DNA of 64,000 bases from Nocardioides litoris (lineage in GTDB: Bacteria; Actinomycetota; Actinomycetes; Propionibacteriales; Nocardioidaceae). Positions 1-11,130 of this stretch are shown in pieces. Location of the stretch: contig NZ_VDMR01000001.1 of assembly GCF_006346315.1 (NCBI RefSeq), positions 1,364,001 through 1,428,000 of the forward strand, written 5' to 3'. The notes beneath the pieces are model-generated. The model saw only the letters and a list, made by a program, of their open reading frames with translations, was not told the DNA's origin and did no database searches. The translations under genes and the position numbers were made by a program. Within the stretch, counting starts at the first letter, position 1. Every line of letters begins with the position of its first letter.

Positions 1-1
1 C

Positions 2-382
2 GACCCCGCCGCCGCCGAGACCTGGTTCGGTGGCTTCGACAAGTCCAAGGTCAGCCCGATCAGCTGCCCCGACAACGTCGCCTTCGACTCCGTCGGCAAC
101 TTGTGGATCTCCACCGACGGCAACGTCCTGGGCTCCAACGACGGTGTCTTCCGGGTGCCGACGTCGGGTCGGGAGCGCGGCCGCGTGCAGCAGTTCCTCA
201 CCGTACCGAAGGGTGCGGAGGCGTGCGGCCCGCTCGTCACCGACTCCGACCGGTCGCTGTTCGTCGCCGTCCAGCACCCGGGCGAGATCTCGGGCGCGAC
301 GTTCGAGGCGCCTGCCTCCACCTGGCCGCACACCGACGACTTCCCCCGCCCCTCGGTCGTCGTGGCCTACCAGGACCGCTGA
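2..382 (+). CDS. PhoX-type (DUF839) phosphatase, C-terminal fragment
   Basis: The frame is open from the window edge to a TGA at 380-382, giving about 126 residues of the end of a longer protein. It contains repeated beta-propeller-like blades (CPDNVAFDSVGNLWISTDGN, then GPLVTDSDRSLFVAVQHPGE), which are characteristic of the C-terminus of secreted PhoX/DUF839 alkaline phosphatases that release phosphate from organic esters outside the cell. Metal-binding residues and any Tat signal lie upstream of the window, so activity cannot be judged. A strong hairpin follows the stop codon. Confidence 0.75.
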   Translation, partial: DPAAAETWFGGFDKSKVSPISCPDNVAFDSVGNLWISTDGNVLGSNDGVFRVPTSGRERGRVQQFLTVPKGAEACGPLVTDSDRSLFVAVQHPGEISGATFEAPASTWPHTDDFPRPSVVVAYQDR

Positions 383-407
383 GCCAGGATCGCTGGTCCC
401 CGACGTA

Positions 408-445
408 CGACGGCCCGTCGCCCCTCGCGGGGTGGCGGGCCGTCG
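408..445. terminator. Bidirectional hairpin terminator between convergent genes
   Basis: Bases 408-424 pair with 429-445 around a TCGC loop. The stem is 17 bp including two G-U pairs, with its outer 10 bp perfect. It lies between the PhoX-type gene and the convergent SDR gene and can serve both strands. There is no long T tract, as is common in high-GC actinobacteria. Confidence 0.7.
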
Positions 446-462
446 CCGTACGGGCTCGGGGG

Positions 463-1233
463 TCAGGTGATCGTCATGCCACCGTCGACGGCGAGGGTCT
501 GGCCGGTGACGTAGCCGCCGGCGTCGGAGGCCAGGAAGACCAGGGCGGCGGTGAGCTCGCGCGGGTCGCCCTTGCGGCCGGCGGGGATGCGGGCCATCTG
601 GGAGTCGAGGTAGCCCTCGGGGTAGGTGTCGGTCATCTCCGAGGTGAAGAAGCCCGGCGCGATGGCGTTGACCCGGATGCCCTTGCGGCCGGTCCACTGC
701 TGGGCCAGGTCGCGGGTCAGGCCGATCAGGCCCGCCTTGGTCGCGGCGTACGCCGCCTGGGGGAGCCCGGCGGTGGTCAGGCCGAGGACCGAGGAGATGT
801 TGACGATGCTCGAGCCGGGCTGCATGACGCGGCCGCAGGCCTGGGCCATCCAGTAGCAGCCGTTGAGGTTGACGTCGACGACGCCGCGGAACTGCTCCGG
901 CGTCTCGCGGGTGGCGGGCACGGCGGTGCCGACGCCGGCGTTGTTGACCAGCACGTCGACCCGGCCGTACTCCTCCATGGCCAGCGCGACGATGCGGGTG
1001 CACGACTCGGGGTCGGCCACGTCGGTCTCGACGGCCAGGGCCCGGCGGCCGGTGGCCTCGACGAGCCGCGCGGTCTCGGCGAGCCGGTCGACGCGGCGGG
1101 CGCCGAGCACGAGGTCGGCGCCGGCCTCGGCCAGGCCCTGCGCGAAGGCGACGCCGAGGCCGCTCGAGGCGCCGGTGACGACGGCGACCTTGCCGTCGAG
1201 GCGGAACAGGTCGTTGACAGTCTGGTCGGGCAT
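463..1233 (-). CDS. SDR family oxidoreductase (FabG-like)
   Basis: This 256-residue classical short-chain dehydrogenase/reductase carries the NAD(P)-binding motif TGASSGLG near residues 20-27, the NNAG motif near 95, a catalytic Ser in the NISSV region, and YAATK supplying Tyr and Lys near 160. The C-terminus (GYVTGQTLAVDGG) matches the FabG/gluconate-5-dehydrogenase type, and the length is typical. The ATG lies 7 nt after a minus-strand TACGAT -10-like hexamer (plus-strand 1241-1246), so the mRNA may be leaderless. It is divergent from the hydrolase at 1249 with only 15 bp between the starts. Substrate unknown. Confidence 0.85.
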   Translation of the reverse strand: MPDQTVNDLFRLDGKVAVVTGASSGLGVAFAQGLAEAGADLVLGARRVDRLAETARLVEATGRRALAVETDVADPESCTRIVALAMEEYGRVDVLVNNAGVGTAVPATRETPEQFRGVVDVNLNGCYWMAQACGRVMQPGSSIVNISSVLGLTTAGLPQAAYAATKAGLIGLTRDLAQQWTGRKGIRVNAIAPGFFTSEMTDTYPEGYLDSQMARIPAGRKGDPRELTAALVFLASDAGGYVTGQTLAVDGGMTIT

Positions 1234-1248
1234 GGCTGGGATCGTAGG

Positions 1249-2193
1249 GTGCCCGCCACCCCGGCCCAGCGCCGCGACCTCGAGATCACCAGCCACGGCG
1301 CCCGGCTCGCGGCCTGGCACCACCCGGCGTCGTCCCCGGCCTGGACCACGCCGTCCGGGCGGCCGGTGGTGGTCATGGCCCACGGCTTCGGGGCGACCAA
1401 GGACGCGGGGCTCGTGCCGTTCGCCGAGCGGTTCGCCGCCGCCGGGGCCGACGTGGTCGTCTTCGACTACCGCGGGTTCGGCACCTCCGAGGGGCAGCCA
1501 CGCCAGCTCGTCGACCACCGCCGCCACCGCCAGGACTACGCCGCCGTCGTGGCCCACGTGCGGGGGATGGACGGCGTCGACCCCGACCGCGTGGTCCTGT
1601 GGGGGTCGTCGTACTCCGGAGGGCACGTCGTGGCCGTTGCCGCCGCCGACCCGCGGGTGGCCGCCGTGGTCTCGCAGGGCGCGGCCATGGACGGCCTGGC
1701 CGCGGTGCTCGAGATCCGCCGGTACGCCGGCACGGGCCAGCTGCTGCGCCTGACCGCCCACGCCCTGCGCGGCCTGGTGCAGCGCTCGCACACGGTGCCG
1801 ATCGTGGGGGAGCCCGGCTCGCTCGCCGCGATCACCTCCGACGACGGGCTCGCGGGCTACTCGCTCATCATGGGTCCGACCTTCCGCAACGAGATGCCGG
1901 CCCGCGCGATCCTGCCGATCATGGCCAACCGCCCGGTCCGTGCGGCCCGGGCGCTGAGCGCGCCGGTGCTGTTCGTGGTGGCCGCGCACGACACGATCGC
2001 GCCGCCCGCGGCGGTCGAGCGGGCCGCGGTGCTCGCCCGGCGGGCCGGGGTGCGGGTCGAGGTGCTCCGCCTCGACGTGGGCCACTTCGCGATCTACGAG
2101 GGCGAGGCGTTCGAGCGCTCGGTCGCCACCCAGGTCGCCTTCCTCGACTCGGTGCTCGCCCCGGGCGCCAGGGGCGCTACCCTGGGCAGGTGA
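1249..2193 (+). CDS. Alpha/beta hydrolase, dienelactone hydrolase/peptidase-like
   Basis: The 314-residue protein has an alpha/beta-hydrolase fold: VMAHGFGATKD forms the oxyanion-hole strand, GSSYSGG (near residues 120-126) is the GxSxG nucleophile elbow, AHDTIAPP contains the acid, and DVGHFAIY the catalytic His. It resembles cytosolic hydrolases related to DLH and the X-Pro dipeptidyl-peptidase group. The GTG at 1249 is the last start before homology begins; no Shine-Dalgarno is visible. Its stop overlaps the GTG of the leuS leader peptide. Substrate unknown. Confidence 0.8.
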   Translation: MPATPAQRRDLEITSHGARLAAWHHPASSPAWTTPSGRPVVVMAHGFGATKDAGLVPFAERFAAAGADVVVFDYRGFGTSEGQPRQLVDHRRHRQDYAAVVAHVRGMDGVDPDRVVLWGSSYSGGHVVAVAAADPRVAAVVSQGAAMDGLAAVLEIRRYAGTGQLLRLTAHALRGLVQRSHTVPIVGEPGSLAAITSDDGLAGYSLIMGPTFRNEMPARAILPIMANRPVRAARALSAPVLFVVAAHDTIAPPAAVERAAVLARRAGVRVEVLRLDVGHFAIYEGEAFERSVATQVAFLDSVLAPGARGATLGR

Positions 2194-2225
2194 GCACCAC
2201 GACCCTGCTTGGACAGCCGCGCTGA
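2190..2225 (+). CDS. leuS leader peptide ([11 protein letters not shown])
   Basis: This 11-codon ORF starts with GTG at 2190 and contains consecutive Leu codons CTG CTT, then TGA. A -10-like TACCCT at 2178-2183 ends 6 nt before the GTG, so translation probably begins at the 5' end of the transcript. It is followed 22 bp later by an intrinsic terminator and then leuS. This is the architecture of ribosome-mediated attenuation: stalling at Leu codons when charged tRNA-Leu is scarce should prevent the terminator from forming. Such leuS attenuators have been predicted for some Streptomyces; the mechanism here is inferred. Confidence 0.7.
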   Translation: MSTTTLLGQPR

Positions 2226-2247
2226 TCGACGACCGATCGCGTGGCCA

Positions 2248-2270
2248 CCCCTCCTTGCGAGGGGTTTTTT
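2248..2270 (+). terminator. Attenuator terminator in the leuS leader
   Basis: CCCCTC (2248-2253) pairs with GAGGGG (2259-2264) around a 5-nt loop and is followed directly by six T residues (2265-2270). So clean a rho-independent signal is unusual in this GC-rich sequence. It lies between the Leu leader peptide and leuS, with no gene in between for it to terminate. A small upstream hairpin (GATCG/CGATC, near 2224-2238) may be the pause or competing structure. Confidence 0.75.
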
Positions 2271-2340
2271 CATGTCCGAGCAGCGCGGCCCACCCGGCCC
2301 ACCCGGCCCCCAGCGCCACCAGACCCACAGGAGCAGCCAG

Positions 2341-4832
<2,492 letters not shown>

Positions 4833-4836
<4 letters not shown>

Positions 4837-5729
4837 CCACCGGGCCCGAGCTGGACACACCGCGGGTGGCGGTCGTGACCGACTCGACCGCCAGCCTGCC
4901 GCCCGGGGTGGCCGAGGAGCACGGCGTCGTCGTCGTACCGCTGCAGGTCGTCGTCGGGTCGGAGGTGCACGACGAGGGCTCGCCCGAGGCGACGCCCGAG
5001 GCGGTGGCGACCGCGCTGCGGGAGTCGCGGTCGGTGAGCACGTCGCGTCCGGCCCCGGAGGTCTTTCGCGAGGTGTACGCGCGGCTCGCTGCCGCGGGGT
5101 ACGACGAGGTCGTCTCGGTCCACCTGTCGGCCGACATGAGCGGCACCGTCGAGTCCGCGCAGCTGGCCGCGCGGGAGGCGCCGGTGCCGGTCACCGTGCT
5201 CGACAGCCGCCAGGTCGGCGTCGCCACCGGGTACGCCGCCCTCACCGCCGCGCACACCGTGGCCTCCGGCGGTACCGCGGCCGAGGCCGCCGCGATCGCC
5301 CGCTACCGCGCGGGCAAGTGCCACTCCTACTTCTACGTCGACACGCTCGAGCACCTGCGCCGCGGAGGTCGCATCGGTGCCGCAGCCGCGCTGCTCGGCG
5401 GGGCGCTCGCGGTCAAGCCGCTGCTGACGATCGAGCGGGGCGTCGTGGGCTCGCTCGAGCGCGTCCGCACCTCGGGCCGGGCACTGGCCCGGCTGGCCGA
5501 CCTCGCCGTCGAGGCCGCGGGGGAGGACCAGGTCGACGTCTGCGTCGCCCACCTCGCCAGCCCCGAGCGCGCCGAGCAGCTGGCCGAGCGCCTCGCCGAC
5601 CGCCTCGCCGACAACCTCGACGGGCGCGAGGTCTGGTGCGGCGAGGTCGGTGCCGTCCTCGGCGCCCACGTCGGCCCCGGCATGCTCGCCGTCTGCGTCG
5701 CCCCCCGGCTGCTCCTCGACATCGACTGA
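4833..5729 (+). CDS. DegV family fatty-acid-binding protein
   Basis: This 298-residue DegV-fold protein of the FakB type binds a fatty acid and presents it to a fatty-acid kinase. Family signatures are [11 protein letters not shown] at the N-terminus, the SRPAPEVF and [10 protein letters not shown] segments lining the lipid pocket, and the [14 protein letters not shown] region. GTG at 4833 overlaps the leuS stop as GTGA, indicating translational coupling. No fakA-type kinase gene is seen nearby, so its partner is unknown. Confidence 0.85.
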
Positions 5730-5907
5730 CCCTCCCGCGGGAGGGCCGACCTGCCCCCCGGTGGTCGAGGAGGCGCCCCCGCGCCTGTCTCGGGACCGCG
5801 CCCGCCACCGTCCAGGAGTCGTCCACAGGACGACGCCCGGGCCCGTTCCTCCACAGCCCCGGCCGCCCCGGCCGGCACCGTCCCCGGAGCGACCTAGCGT
5901 CCCTGCC
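5730..5907 (+). repeat. Intergenic palindromes; REP-like copy at 5760-5797
   Basis: This is the gap between degV and comEA. A hairpin at 5730-5745 (CCCTCC/GGAGGG, CGCG loop) may end the leuS-degV transcript. Bases 5760-5797 are an imperfect palindrome that starts GGTGGTCGAGGAGGCGC and ends GCGCCTGTCTCGGGACC. It matches, on the opposite strand, the element at 36084-36120. A TAGCGT hexamer at 5895-5900 lies 7 nt before the comEA ATG. Confidence 0.65.
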
Positions 5908-6915
5908 ATGCGCAGCCGTCGTCCGGGTCCCGACCACGCCGAGGCCGTCTCCCGCCGTCTCGCGTCCCTCTCCGAGCAGCTGGCCGCCGCCCGGGAGGAG
6001 GCGAGCGCGGTGGGTGACGAGGAGTGGTGGGGCGACCACACCCGGGTCTCGCCCCGCCCGGCCCTGCACGTGGTCGGCCCCGATGAGTGGTCCGCGCCTG
6101 CACCGCAGCCGGTCGGGGCCTCCCGGGCGGGACCCACCGAGCCGCCGGAGCCGACGGTCGTCCCGACCCCGGGCCGGCACGCCTCGCGCCGGCGGGGGGC
6201 CTGGGTCGAGGGCGTCGTGCCCGAGACGCTCCGTGGCCGGGTCGCGCTCGGCCCCGGCCCGGTGGCCGTGGTCGCGGTGCTCGTCTGCCTCGGCCTGGCC
6301 GTCGCCTGCTGGCAGGTGCTGCGTGACGACGCCGGTCCGCCGACGCCCGCTGCGGCGCCCGTGAGCGACCTCGTGCCGGTGGCCGGGGCGCCGACGGCAG
6401 CCGCGGAGGCCCCGCCCGTGGCCCCGGCACCCTCGGGGGCCACGCCGTCCGCGGCTGCGGGAGGCACGGGCACGGTCACCGTCGACGTCGCGGGCCGGGT
6501 CCGGCGTCCCGGCATCGTGGTGCTCCCGGCAGGCTCGCGCGTGGTCGACGCCATCGAGGAGGCCGGTGGGGCTCGTCCGGCGGTCGACCTGAGCTCGATC
6601 AACCTGGCCCGCCCGCTGGTCGACGGCGAGCAGGTGCTGGTCGGCGTGGAGGGCGCCGCGGCCCCGGTCGTCACCCCGCCGGCCACCGGCACGGCGCCGG
6701 GCGGCTCGGGCGCCGCTCCGGCGGCCCTGGTCGACCTCAACCGGGCCGACCAGGCCGCGCTCGAGACGCTGCCCCAGGTCGGTCCGGTCACCGCGGCCGC
6801 GATCATCGCCTGGCGCGAGCAGCACGGCGGGTTCAGCGCGGTCACCGAGCTGCTGGAGGTCGACGGCATCGGCGACGCCACGCTGGCCCAGCTGACCCCG
6901 CTGGTGACGGTGTGA
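5908..6915 (+). CDS. comEA: ComEA-like DNA-binding protein (SLBB + helix-hairpin-helix)
   Basis: The 335-residue protein has a long charged, Pro-rich N-terminus, one transmembrane helix (about residues 112-131, PVAVVAVLVCLGLAVACW), an Ala/Pro-rich linker, an SLBB domain (VDVAGRVRRPGIVVLPAGSR), and a C-terminal HhH pair (VDLNRADQAALETLPQVG, then GIGDATLAQL). ComEA proteins bind double-stranded DNA outside the membrane during uptake. It is followed 10 nt later by comEC, the cognate channel. The N-terminal extension is longer than in Bacillus. Natural competence is not implied by the pair alone in actinobacteria. Confidence 0.9.
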   Translation: MRSRRPGPDHAEAVSRRLASLSEQLAAAREEASAVGDEEWWGDHTRVSPRPALHVVGPDEWSAPAPQPVGASRAGPTEPPEPTVVPTPGRHASRRRGAWVEGVVPETLRGRVALGPGPVAVVAVLVCLGLAVACWQVLRDDAGPPTPAAAPVSDLVPVAGAPTAAAEAPPVAPAPSGATPSAAAGGTGTVTVDVAGRVRRPGIVVLPAGSRVVDAIEEAGGARPAVDLSSINLARPLVDGEQVLVGVEGAAAPVVTPPATGTAPGGSGAAPAALVDLNRADQAALETLPQVGPVTAAAIIAWREQHGGFSAVTELLEVDGIGDATLAQLTPLVTV

Positions 6916-6925
6916 GGGCCGGCGG

Positions 6926-9280
6926 GTGCCCAGCATCACCGACGAGCCGCGCCTGCCCGGCGCGGCCGCGGAGGCGGGTCGTGGGGCCGACCTGCGGATG
7001 CCGGTGCTCGCGGCGGCGGCCTGGGCAGGCGCGCTCCTCGGCCTCCTGCTGCCACCGGTCACGGCCACCCTGACCCTCGTCGGCGCCTGTTCGCTGGGCC
7101 TGCTGCTCTGGGTGCGCGGTCGGCCTCGCCGGGCGGACCGGCTGCTCGCGCTGGTCGGGTGCGCGCTGGTGGCCGGGGGCGTCCTGGCCGGCGCGTCGTT
7201 GCGCACCGAGTCGGTCGCCGGCGGCCCGGTCGGTGAGCTCGCCCGCGACCGGGCCGTGGTCGAGGTCGTCGGGATCCTGACCTCCGACCCCCGGCCGGTG
7301 CGGGGTCGCTACGGCGACGACCTGGTGGTCGTGCGGGTCGGCGTCCGCGAGGTGGTGGGTCGGGGCTGGCGGCACACCACGCGCGCCACGCTGGTCGTCC
7401 TGGGTGACCCGGCCTGGGCCGACCACCCCCTCGGCGCCACGGTGCGCACCCGCGGCCGGCTGGCGCCACCCGACGACCGAGCCGACGGCGTGGCCGGGCT
7501 GCTGACCCGCGCCTCGGAGCCGGTGCGGGTCGCCGAGCCCGACGTGTGGTGGCGGGGCGCGGCGGCGGTGCGGGCGTCGATCCGCGACGCGGTCGCCCAC
7601 CGTCCGGCCGACCAGCGTGCCCTCGTGCCCGCGCTCGTCGACGGTGACGACGCCGACCTCGACGAGGGCCTCGAGGCCGACTTCCGCACCACGGGCCTGA
7701 CCCACCTGACCGCGGTGTCCGGCACCAACCTCACGCTGGTCGTGGGCTTCCTGCTCGTGGTCGCCCGGTGGTGCGGCGTGCGCGGACGGTGGCTCGCGCT
7801 CGTGGCGGCCCTGGGCATCGTGGGGTTCGTCCTGCTGGCCCGCACCGAGCCGAGCGTGCTGCGGGCGGCGGCCATGGGCACCGTCGGCCTGGTGGCGATG
7901 GGGGCCAACGGACGGCGCCGCGCCGTGCGGGGCCTGTCCGTGGCCGTGGTCGGCCTCCTGCTGCTGCAGCCCGGGCTGGCCGTCGCGCCCGGCTTCGTGC
8001 TGTCGGTGCTCGCCACGGCCGGCATCGTCCTGCTGGCGCCCGGCTGGCGCGACGCGCTCGCCCGGTGGCTGCCGCGCTGGGCGGCCGAGGCGGTCGCGGT
8101 GCCGTTCGCGGCCCAGGTCGCCTGCACCCCGGTCGTGGCGGCGATCTCCGGCCAGGTCAGCCTGGTGGCGGTGCCGGCCAACCTCCTCGTGGCGCCGGTG
8201 GTCGGGCCGGCCACGGTCCTCGGCCTCGTCGGCGGCCTCCTCGCGCTGGTCAGCGACCCGGTCGGGCGGATCGCCGGCACGGGCGCCGGGTGGTGCGTCG
8301 CCTGGATCATCCACGTCGCCCGCACCGGTGCCGACCTGCCCCAGGCCGTCCTCGGCTGGGGCACCGGCCCCTGGGCACTGCTCGGGCTCGTCGTCGTGTG
8401 CGTGGTCCTCGCCGCCCTGGTCCCTGTCCTGCTCGCGCGACCCCGCCGGGCGCTGCCCCTGGCCGCGGTGCTCCTGCTCGTGGTGCTCGTGCCCGCCCCG
8501 ACGCCGGGGTGGCCGCCGTCGGGCTGGGCGGTGGCGGTCTGCGACGTGGGCCAGGGCGACGCCGTCGTGCTCAACGCTGGCGGCGGGGCCGCGGTCGTGG
8601 TCGACGCCGGGCCCGACGCAGCCCTCGTCGACGAGTGCCTGCGGCGGCTCGAGGTCGACCGGGTGCCGCTGCTGGTCCTGACCCACTTCCACGCCGACCA
8701 CGTCGACGGGATCAGCGGGGTGTTCGACGGCCGCGACGTCGGGCAGGTGTGGACCACCTCGACGCTGGACCCGCCCGGCGGCGTGCGGGAGGTGCTGGCC
8801 GCGGCCGCCGAGCACGCACTGGCCCCGACCCTGCCGGCGACGGACCCCCGGCACTACGGCGACGTCGAGCTCCAGACCGTGTGGCCGCCGGCTGCGCAGC
8901 CCCGCGCGGGGCCGGGCGACGGCAGCACGGCCAACGACGCCAGCGTCGTCCTGCTCGCCCGGGTGGGCGGCCTGAGCGTGCTCCTCACGGGCGACGTCGA
9001 GCCGCACGGCCAGGCCCTCCTGGCCGCCGCGCTGCCCGGCCTCGACGTCGACGTGCTCAAGGTCCCGCACCACGGGAGCCGCTACCAGGACCTGCCGTGG
9101 CTGCTGTCCCTGCGGGCGGAGTCCGCCCTGGTCTCGGTCGGGGCGGACAACGACTACGGCCACCCGGCCCCCGACCTGGTGCGGGCCCTGCAGGACGCCG
9201 GGAGCGAGGTCCACCGCACCGACGAGGAGGGCGACCTCGTCGTGACCGCCGACGGCCGCGTGCACACCCGTGACCCGTGA
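6926..9280 (+). CDS. comEC: ComEC/Rec2 competence membrane protein
   Basis: The 784-residue polytopic membrane protein has an N-terminal DUF4131-like region, a competence domain (TTGLTHLTAVSGTNLTLV near residue 260 onward) with many hydrophobic helices, and a C-terminal metallo-beta-lactamase-like domain with VGQGDAVVL and HFHADHVDG near residues 586-593. ComEC forms the channel for single-stranded DNA uptake; the C-terminal domain is thought to degrade the non-transported strand. GTG at 6926 is the only start close to comEA. Full length, no truncation. Confidence 0.92.
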   Translation: MPSITDEPRLPGAAAEAGRGADLRMPVLAAAAWAGALLGLLLPPVTATLTLVGACSLGLLLWVRGRPRRADRLLALVGCALVAGGVLAGASLRTESVAGGPVGELARDRAVVEVVGILTSDPRPVRGRYGDDLVVVRVGVREVVGRGWRHTTRATLVVLGDPAWADHPLGATVRTRGRLAPPDDRADGVAGLLTRASEPVRVAEPDVWWRGAAAVRASIRDAVAHRPADQRALVPALVDGDDADLDEGLEADFRTTGLTHLTAVSGTNLTLVVGFLLVVARWCGVRGRWLALVAALGIVGFVLLARTEPSVLRAAAMGTVGLVAMGANGRRRAVRGLSVAVVGLLLLQPGLAVAPGFVLSVLATAGIVLLAPGWRDALARWLPRWAAEAVAVPFAAQVACTPVVAAISGQVSLVAVPANLLVAPVVGPATVLGLVGGLLALVSDPVGRIAGTGAGWCVAWIIHVARTGADLPQAVLGWGTGPWALLGLVVVCVVLAALVPVLLARPRRALPLAAVLLLVVLVPAPTPGWPPSGWAVAVCDVGQGDAVVLNAGGGAAVVVDAGPDAALVDECLRRLEVDRVPLLVLTHFHADHVDGISGVFDGRDVGQVWTTSTLDPPGGVREVLAAAAEHALAPTLPATDPRHYGDVELQTVWPPAAQPRAGPGDGSTANDASVVLLARVGGLSVLLTGDVEPHGQALLAAALPGLDVDVLKVPHHGSRYQDLPWLLSLRAESALVSVGADNDYGHPAPDLVRALQDAGSEVHRTDEEGDLVVTADGRVHTRDP

Positions 9281-9336
9281 CGCGGGCCCGAGGTGCAGGC
9301 CGACGGGGTGTCGGTGGCGTGTGCCAGGGTGGCCCC

Positions 9337-10305
9337 GTGCGAGCAGCGGACGTGCTGGGCCGGGTCCTCCTGGTCACCGGCAAGGAGGAGTTCCTCAACG
9401 CCGCGACCGTGCAGGCGGCCCGTGAGGCGGTGCTCGGCCACGACGCCGAGGCCGAGGTCGCCGACTCCCCGGCGGCCGACCTCAGCGCCGCCACGCTGGG
9501 CGAGCTCACCGCGCCGTCGCTGTTCTCCTCCACCCGGTTCGTGGTCGTCCGGGCGCTCGAGCACCTCACCGACGACGCCGCGCCCGGTCTCCTGGCCTAC
9601 GCCGCCGCCCCCGTCGACGACGTGGCCCTGGTGCTGGTCCACGGCGGCGGGCCCAAGGGCTCGGGCCACCTGACCAAGCTGCGCAAGCTCGCCACGGTCA
9701 CCGAGCACAAGTCCGAGGAGGTCAAGCCGTCCGAGCTGCCCGGGTTCGTCGCCGCCGAGGTACGCCGCCGCGGCGCGAGCATTGACGGCGAGGCGAGCCG
9801 GCTGCTGGTCGACGCGGTCGGCCACGACCTGCGCTCGCTGGCGGCCGCCGCCCACCAGCTGACCAACGACTTCCCGGGCGAGCAGCTGACGGCCGACAAG
9901 GTCGGCCGCTACTTCGGGGGCCGCGCCGAGGCCAAGTCCTTCGTCGTCGCCGACCACGCGTTCGCGGGCCGGCGGGAGAAGGCGCTGGAGGAGCTCCGCT
10001 GGGCCATGGACAACGGCACCGCTGCGGTCCTGATCACCTCGGCGTTCGCCGGCAGCGCCCGGGGCCTGGCCCGCTACAAGGGCGCTCGCCGCGGGTTGCG
10101 CGACGCCGAGCTGGCCCGCGAGGTCGGGGTGCCGCCGTGGAAGCTCAAGACCCTGCGCAGCCAGGCCCAGAGCTGGTCCGACCACGGCCTGGCCCGGGCG
10201 ATCCGGGCGGTGGCCCAGGCCGACGCCGACGTCAAGGGTGCGGCCAGCGACGCGGCGTACGCCCTCGAGCGGCTCGTGCTCACCGTCGCCGCGCTGCGCG
10301 ACTGA
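9337..10305 (+). CDS. holA: DNA polymerase III subunit delta
   Basis: The 322-residue clamp-loader delta subunit opens the beta sliding clamp in the replisome. Family features include VLLVTGKEEFLN at the N-terminus, RFVVVRALEHLTD, the KPSELPGFVAAEVRRRG segment, and the C-terminal collar region (YKGARRGLRDAELAREVGVP). GTG at 9337 is preferred: it directly precedes conserved sequence, whereas the in-frame GTG at 9277 would add 20 non-conserved residues. Position after comEC is the usual actinobacterial order. Confidence 0.92.
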   Translation: MRAADVLGRVLLVTGKEEFLNAATVQAAREAVLGHDAEAEVADSPAADLSAATLGELTAPSLFSSTRFVVVRALEHLTDDAAPGLLAYAAAPVDDVALVLVHGGGPKGSGHLTKLRKLATVTEHKSEEVKPSELPGFVAAEVRRRGASIDGEASRLLVDAVGHDLRSLAAAAHQLTNDFPGEQLTADKVGRYFGGRAEAKSFVVADHAFAGRREKALEELRWAMDNGTAAVLITSAFAGSARGLARYKGARRGLRDAELAREVGVPPWKLKTLRSQAQSWSDHGLARAIRAVAQADADVKGAASDAAYALERLVLTVAALRD

Positions 10306-10323
10306 TCAGTCGGGGCCCGCGGG

Positions 10324-11130
10324 TCAGCCGGCCCTGCGCGGCGGCGGCTCGACGTGCTGGATGGCGCCGCGCACCCGGGCCACGGTCTCGGTGAAGGCGG
10401 GCAGGGCCCGCAGCTCCTCCGGTGGCACCTGCGCCTCGTCGGAGGAGAACCGAGCCGGTTCGTCGAGCACGATGCGGCCGGGGCGCGGGCTCATCACCAG
10501 CACCCGGGTGCCGAGGAAGACGGCCTCCTCCACGCTGTGGGTGATGAACAGGATGGTCTTGCCGGTCTCGCGCCACAGCGTGAGCAGCTCGTCCTGCAGC
10601 CGCTCGCGGGTGAGGGCGTCGAGGGCGCCGTACGGCTCGTCCATCAGCACGATGTCGGGGTCGGCGGCCAGCACCCGCGCGATCTGGGCGCGCTGCTGCA
10701 TGCCGCCGGAGAGCTCGTAGGGGCGCAGGTGCCCCACGTCGTGCAGGCCCACCAGGTCGAGGTAGCGGTCGGCCGTCGCGGCCCGCTCGGCCTTGCCGGC
10801 ACCCCGCAGCCGGGGTCCGAGGGCGACGTTGGCACGGACGTCGAGCCACGGGAAGAGCGTCGGCTGCTGGAAGACGACGCCGCGCTCGGGACCGGGTCCG
10901 CGCACCGGGCGACCCCCGACGGTGATCTCGCCGCTCGAGGGCTCCATGAAGCCAGCGAGCAGCCGCAGCAGCGTGGTCTTGCCGCAGCCCGACGGCCCGG
11001 CGAGGGTCAGGAACTCACCGGGCTCGAGCGCCAGGTCGATCCGGTCGAGCGCGTGCACCTCGCCGTCGCGAGCGCGGAACCGGTGCTCGACGCCCGACAG
11101 CACGACCGAGCGGTCGTGGGGCTCACTCAT
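10324..11130 (-). CDS. Taurine/sulfonate-type ABC transporter ATPase
   Basis: The 268-residue ABC ATPase has Walker A GPSGCGKTT (about 45-53), Q-loop FQQPTLFPW, signature LSGGMQQR, Walker B VLMDEPYGALDALT, and H-loop FITHSVEEA. These place it with TauB/SsuB/nitrate importer ATPases. It is the third gene of the minus-strand operon permease, binding protein, ATPase and overlaps the binding-protein gene by 8 nt. It energises import through the permease at 12213-13052. The substrate class (sulfonate or other small organic anion) is inferred from family only. Confidence 0.9.
   Translation of the reverse strand: MSEPHDRSVVLSGVEHRFRARDGEVHALDRIDLALEPGEFLTLAGPSGCGKTTLLRLLAGFMEPSSGEITVGGRPVRGPGPERGVVFQQPTLFPWLDVRANVALGPRLRGAGKAERAATADRYLDLVGLHDVGHLRPYELSGGMQQRAQIARVLAADPDIVLMDEPYGALDALTRERLQDELLTLWRETGKTILFITHSVEEAVFLGTRVLVMSPRPGRIVLDEPARFSSDEAQVPPEELRALPAFTETVARVRGAIQHVEPPPRRAG

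Noticed and set aside
2226..2340. T-box riboswitch before leuS
   Set aside because: No T-box consensus or specifier stem; a leader peptide with Leu codons and a terminator explains the region better.
2272..2340. In-frame upstream ATG for leuS (adding 23 residues)
   Set aside because: It directly follows the terminator T tract, lacks a ribosome-binding site, and encodes a Pro-rich stretch not found in LeuRS.
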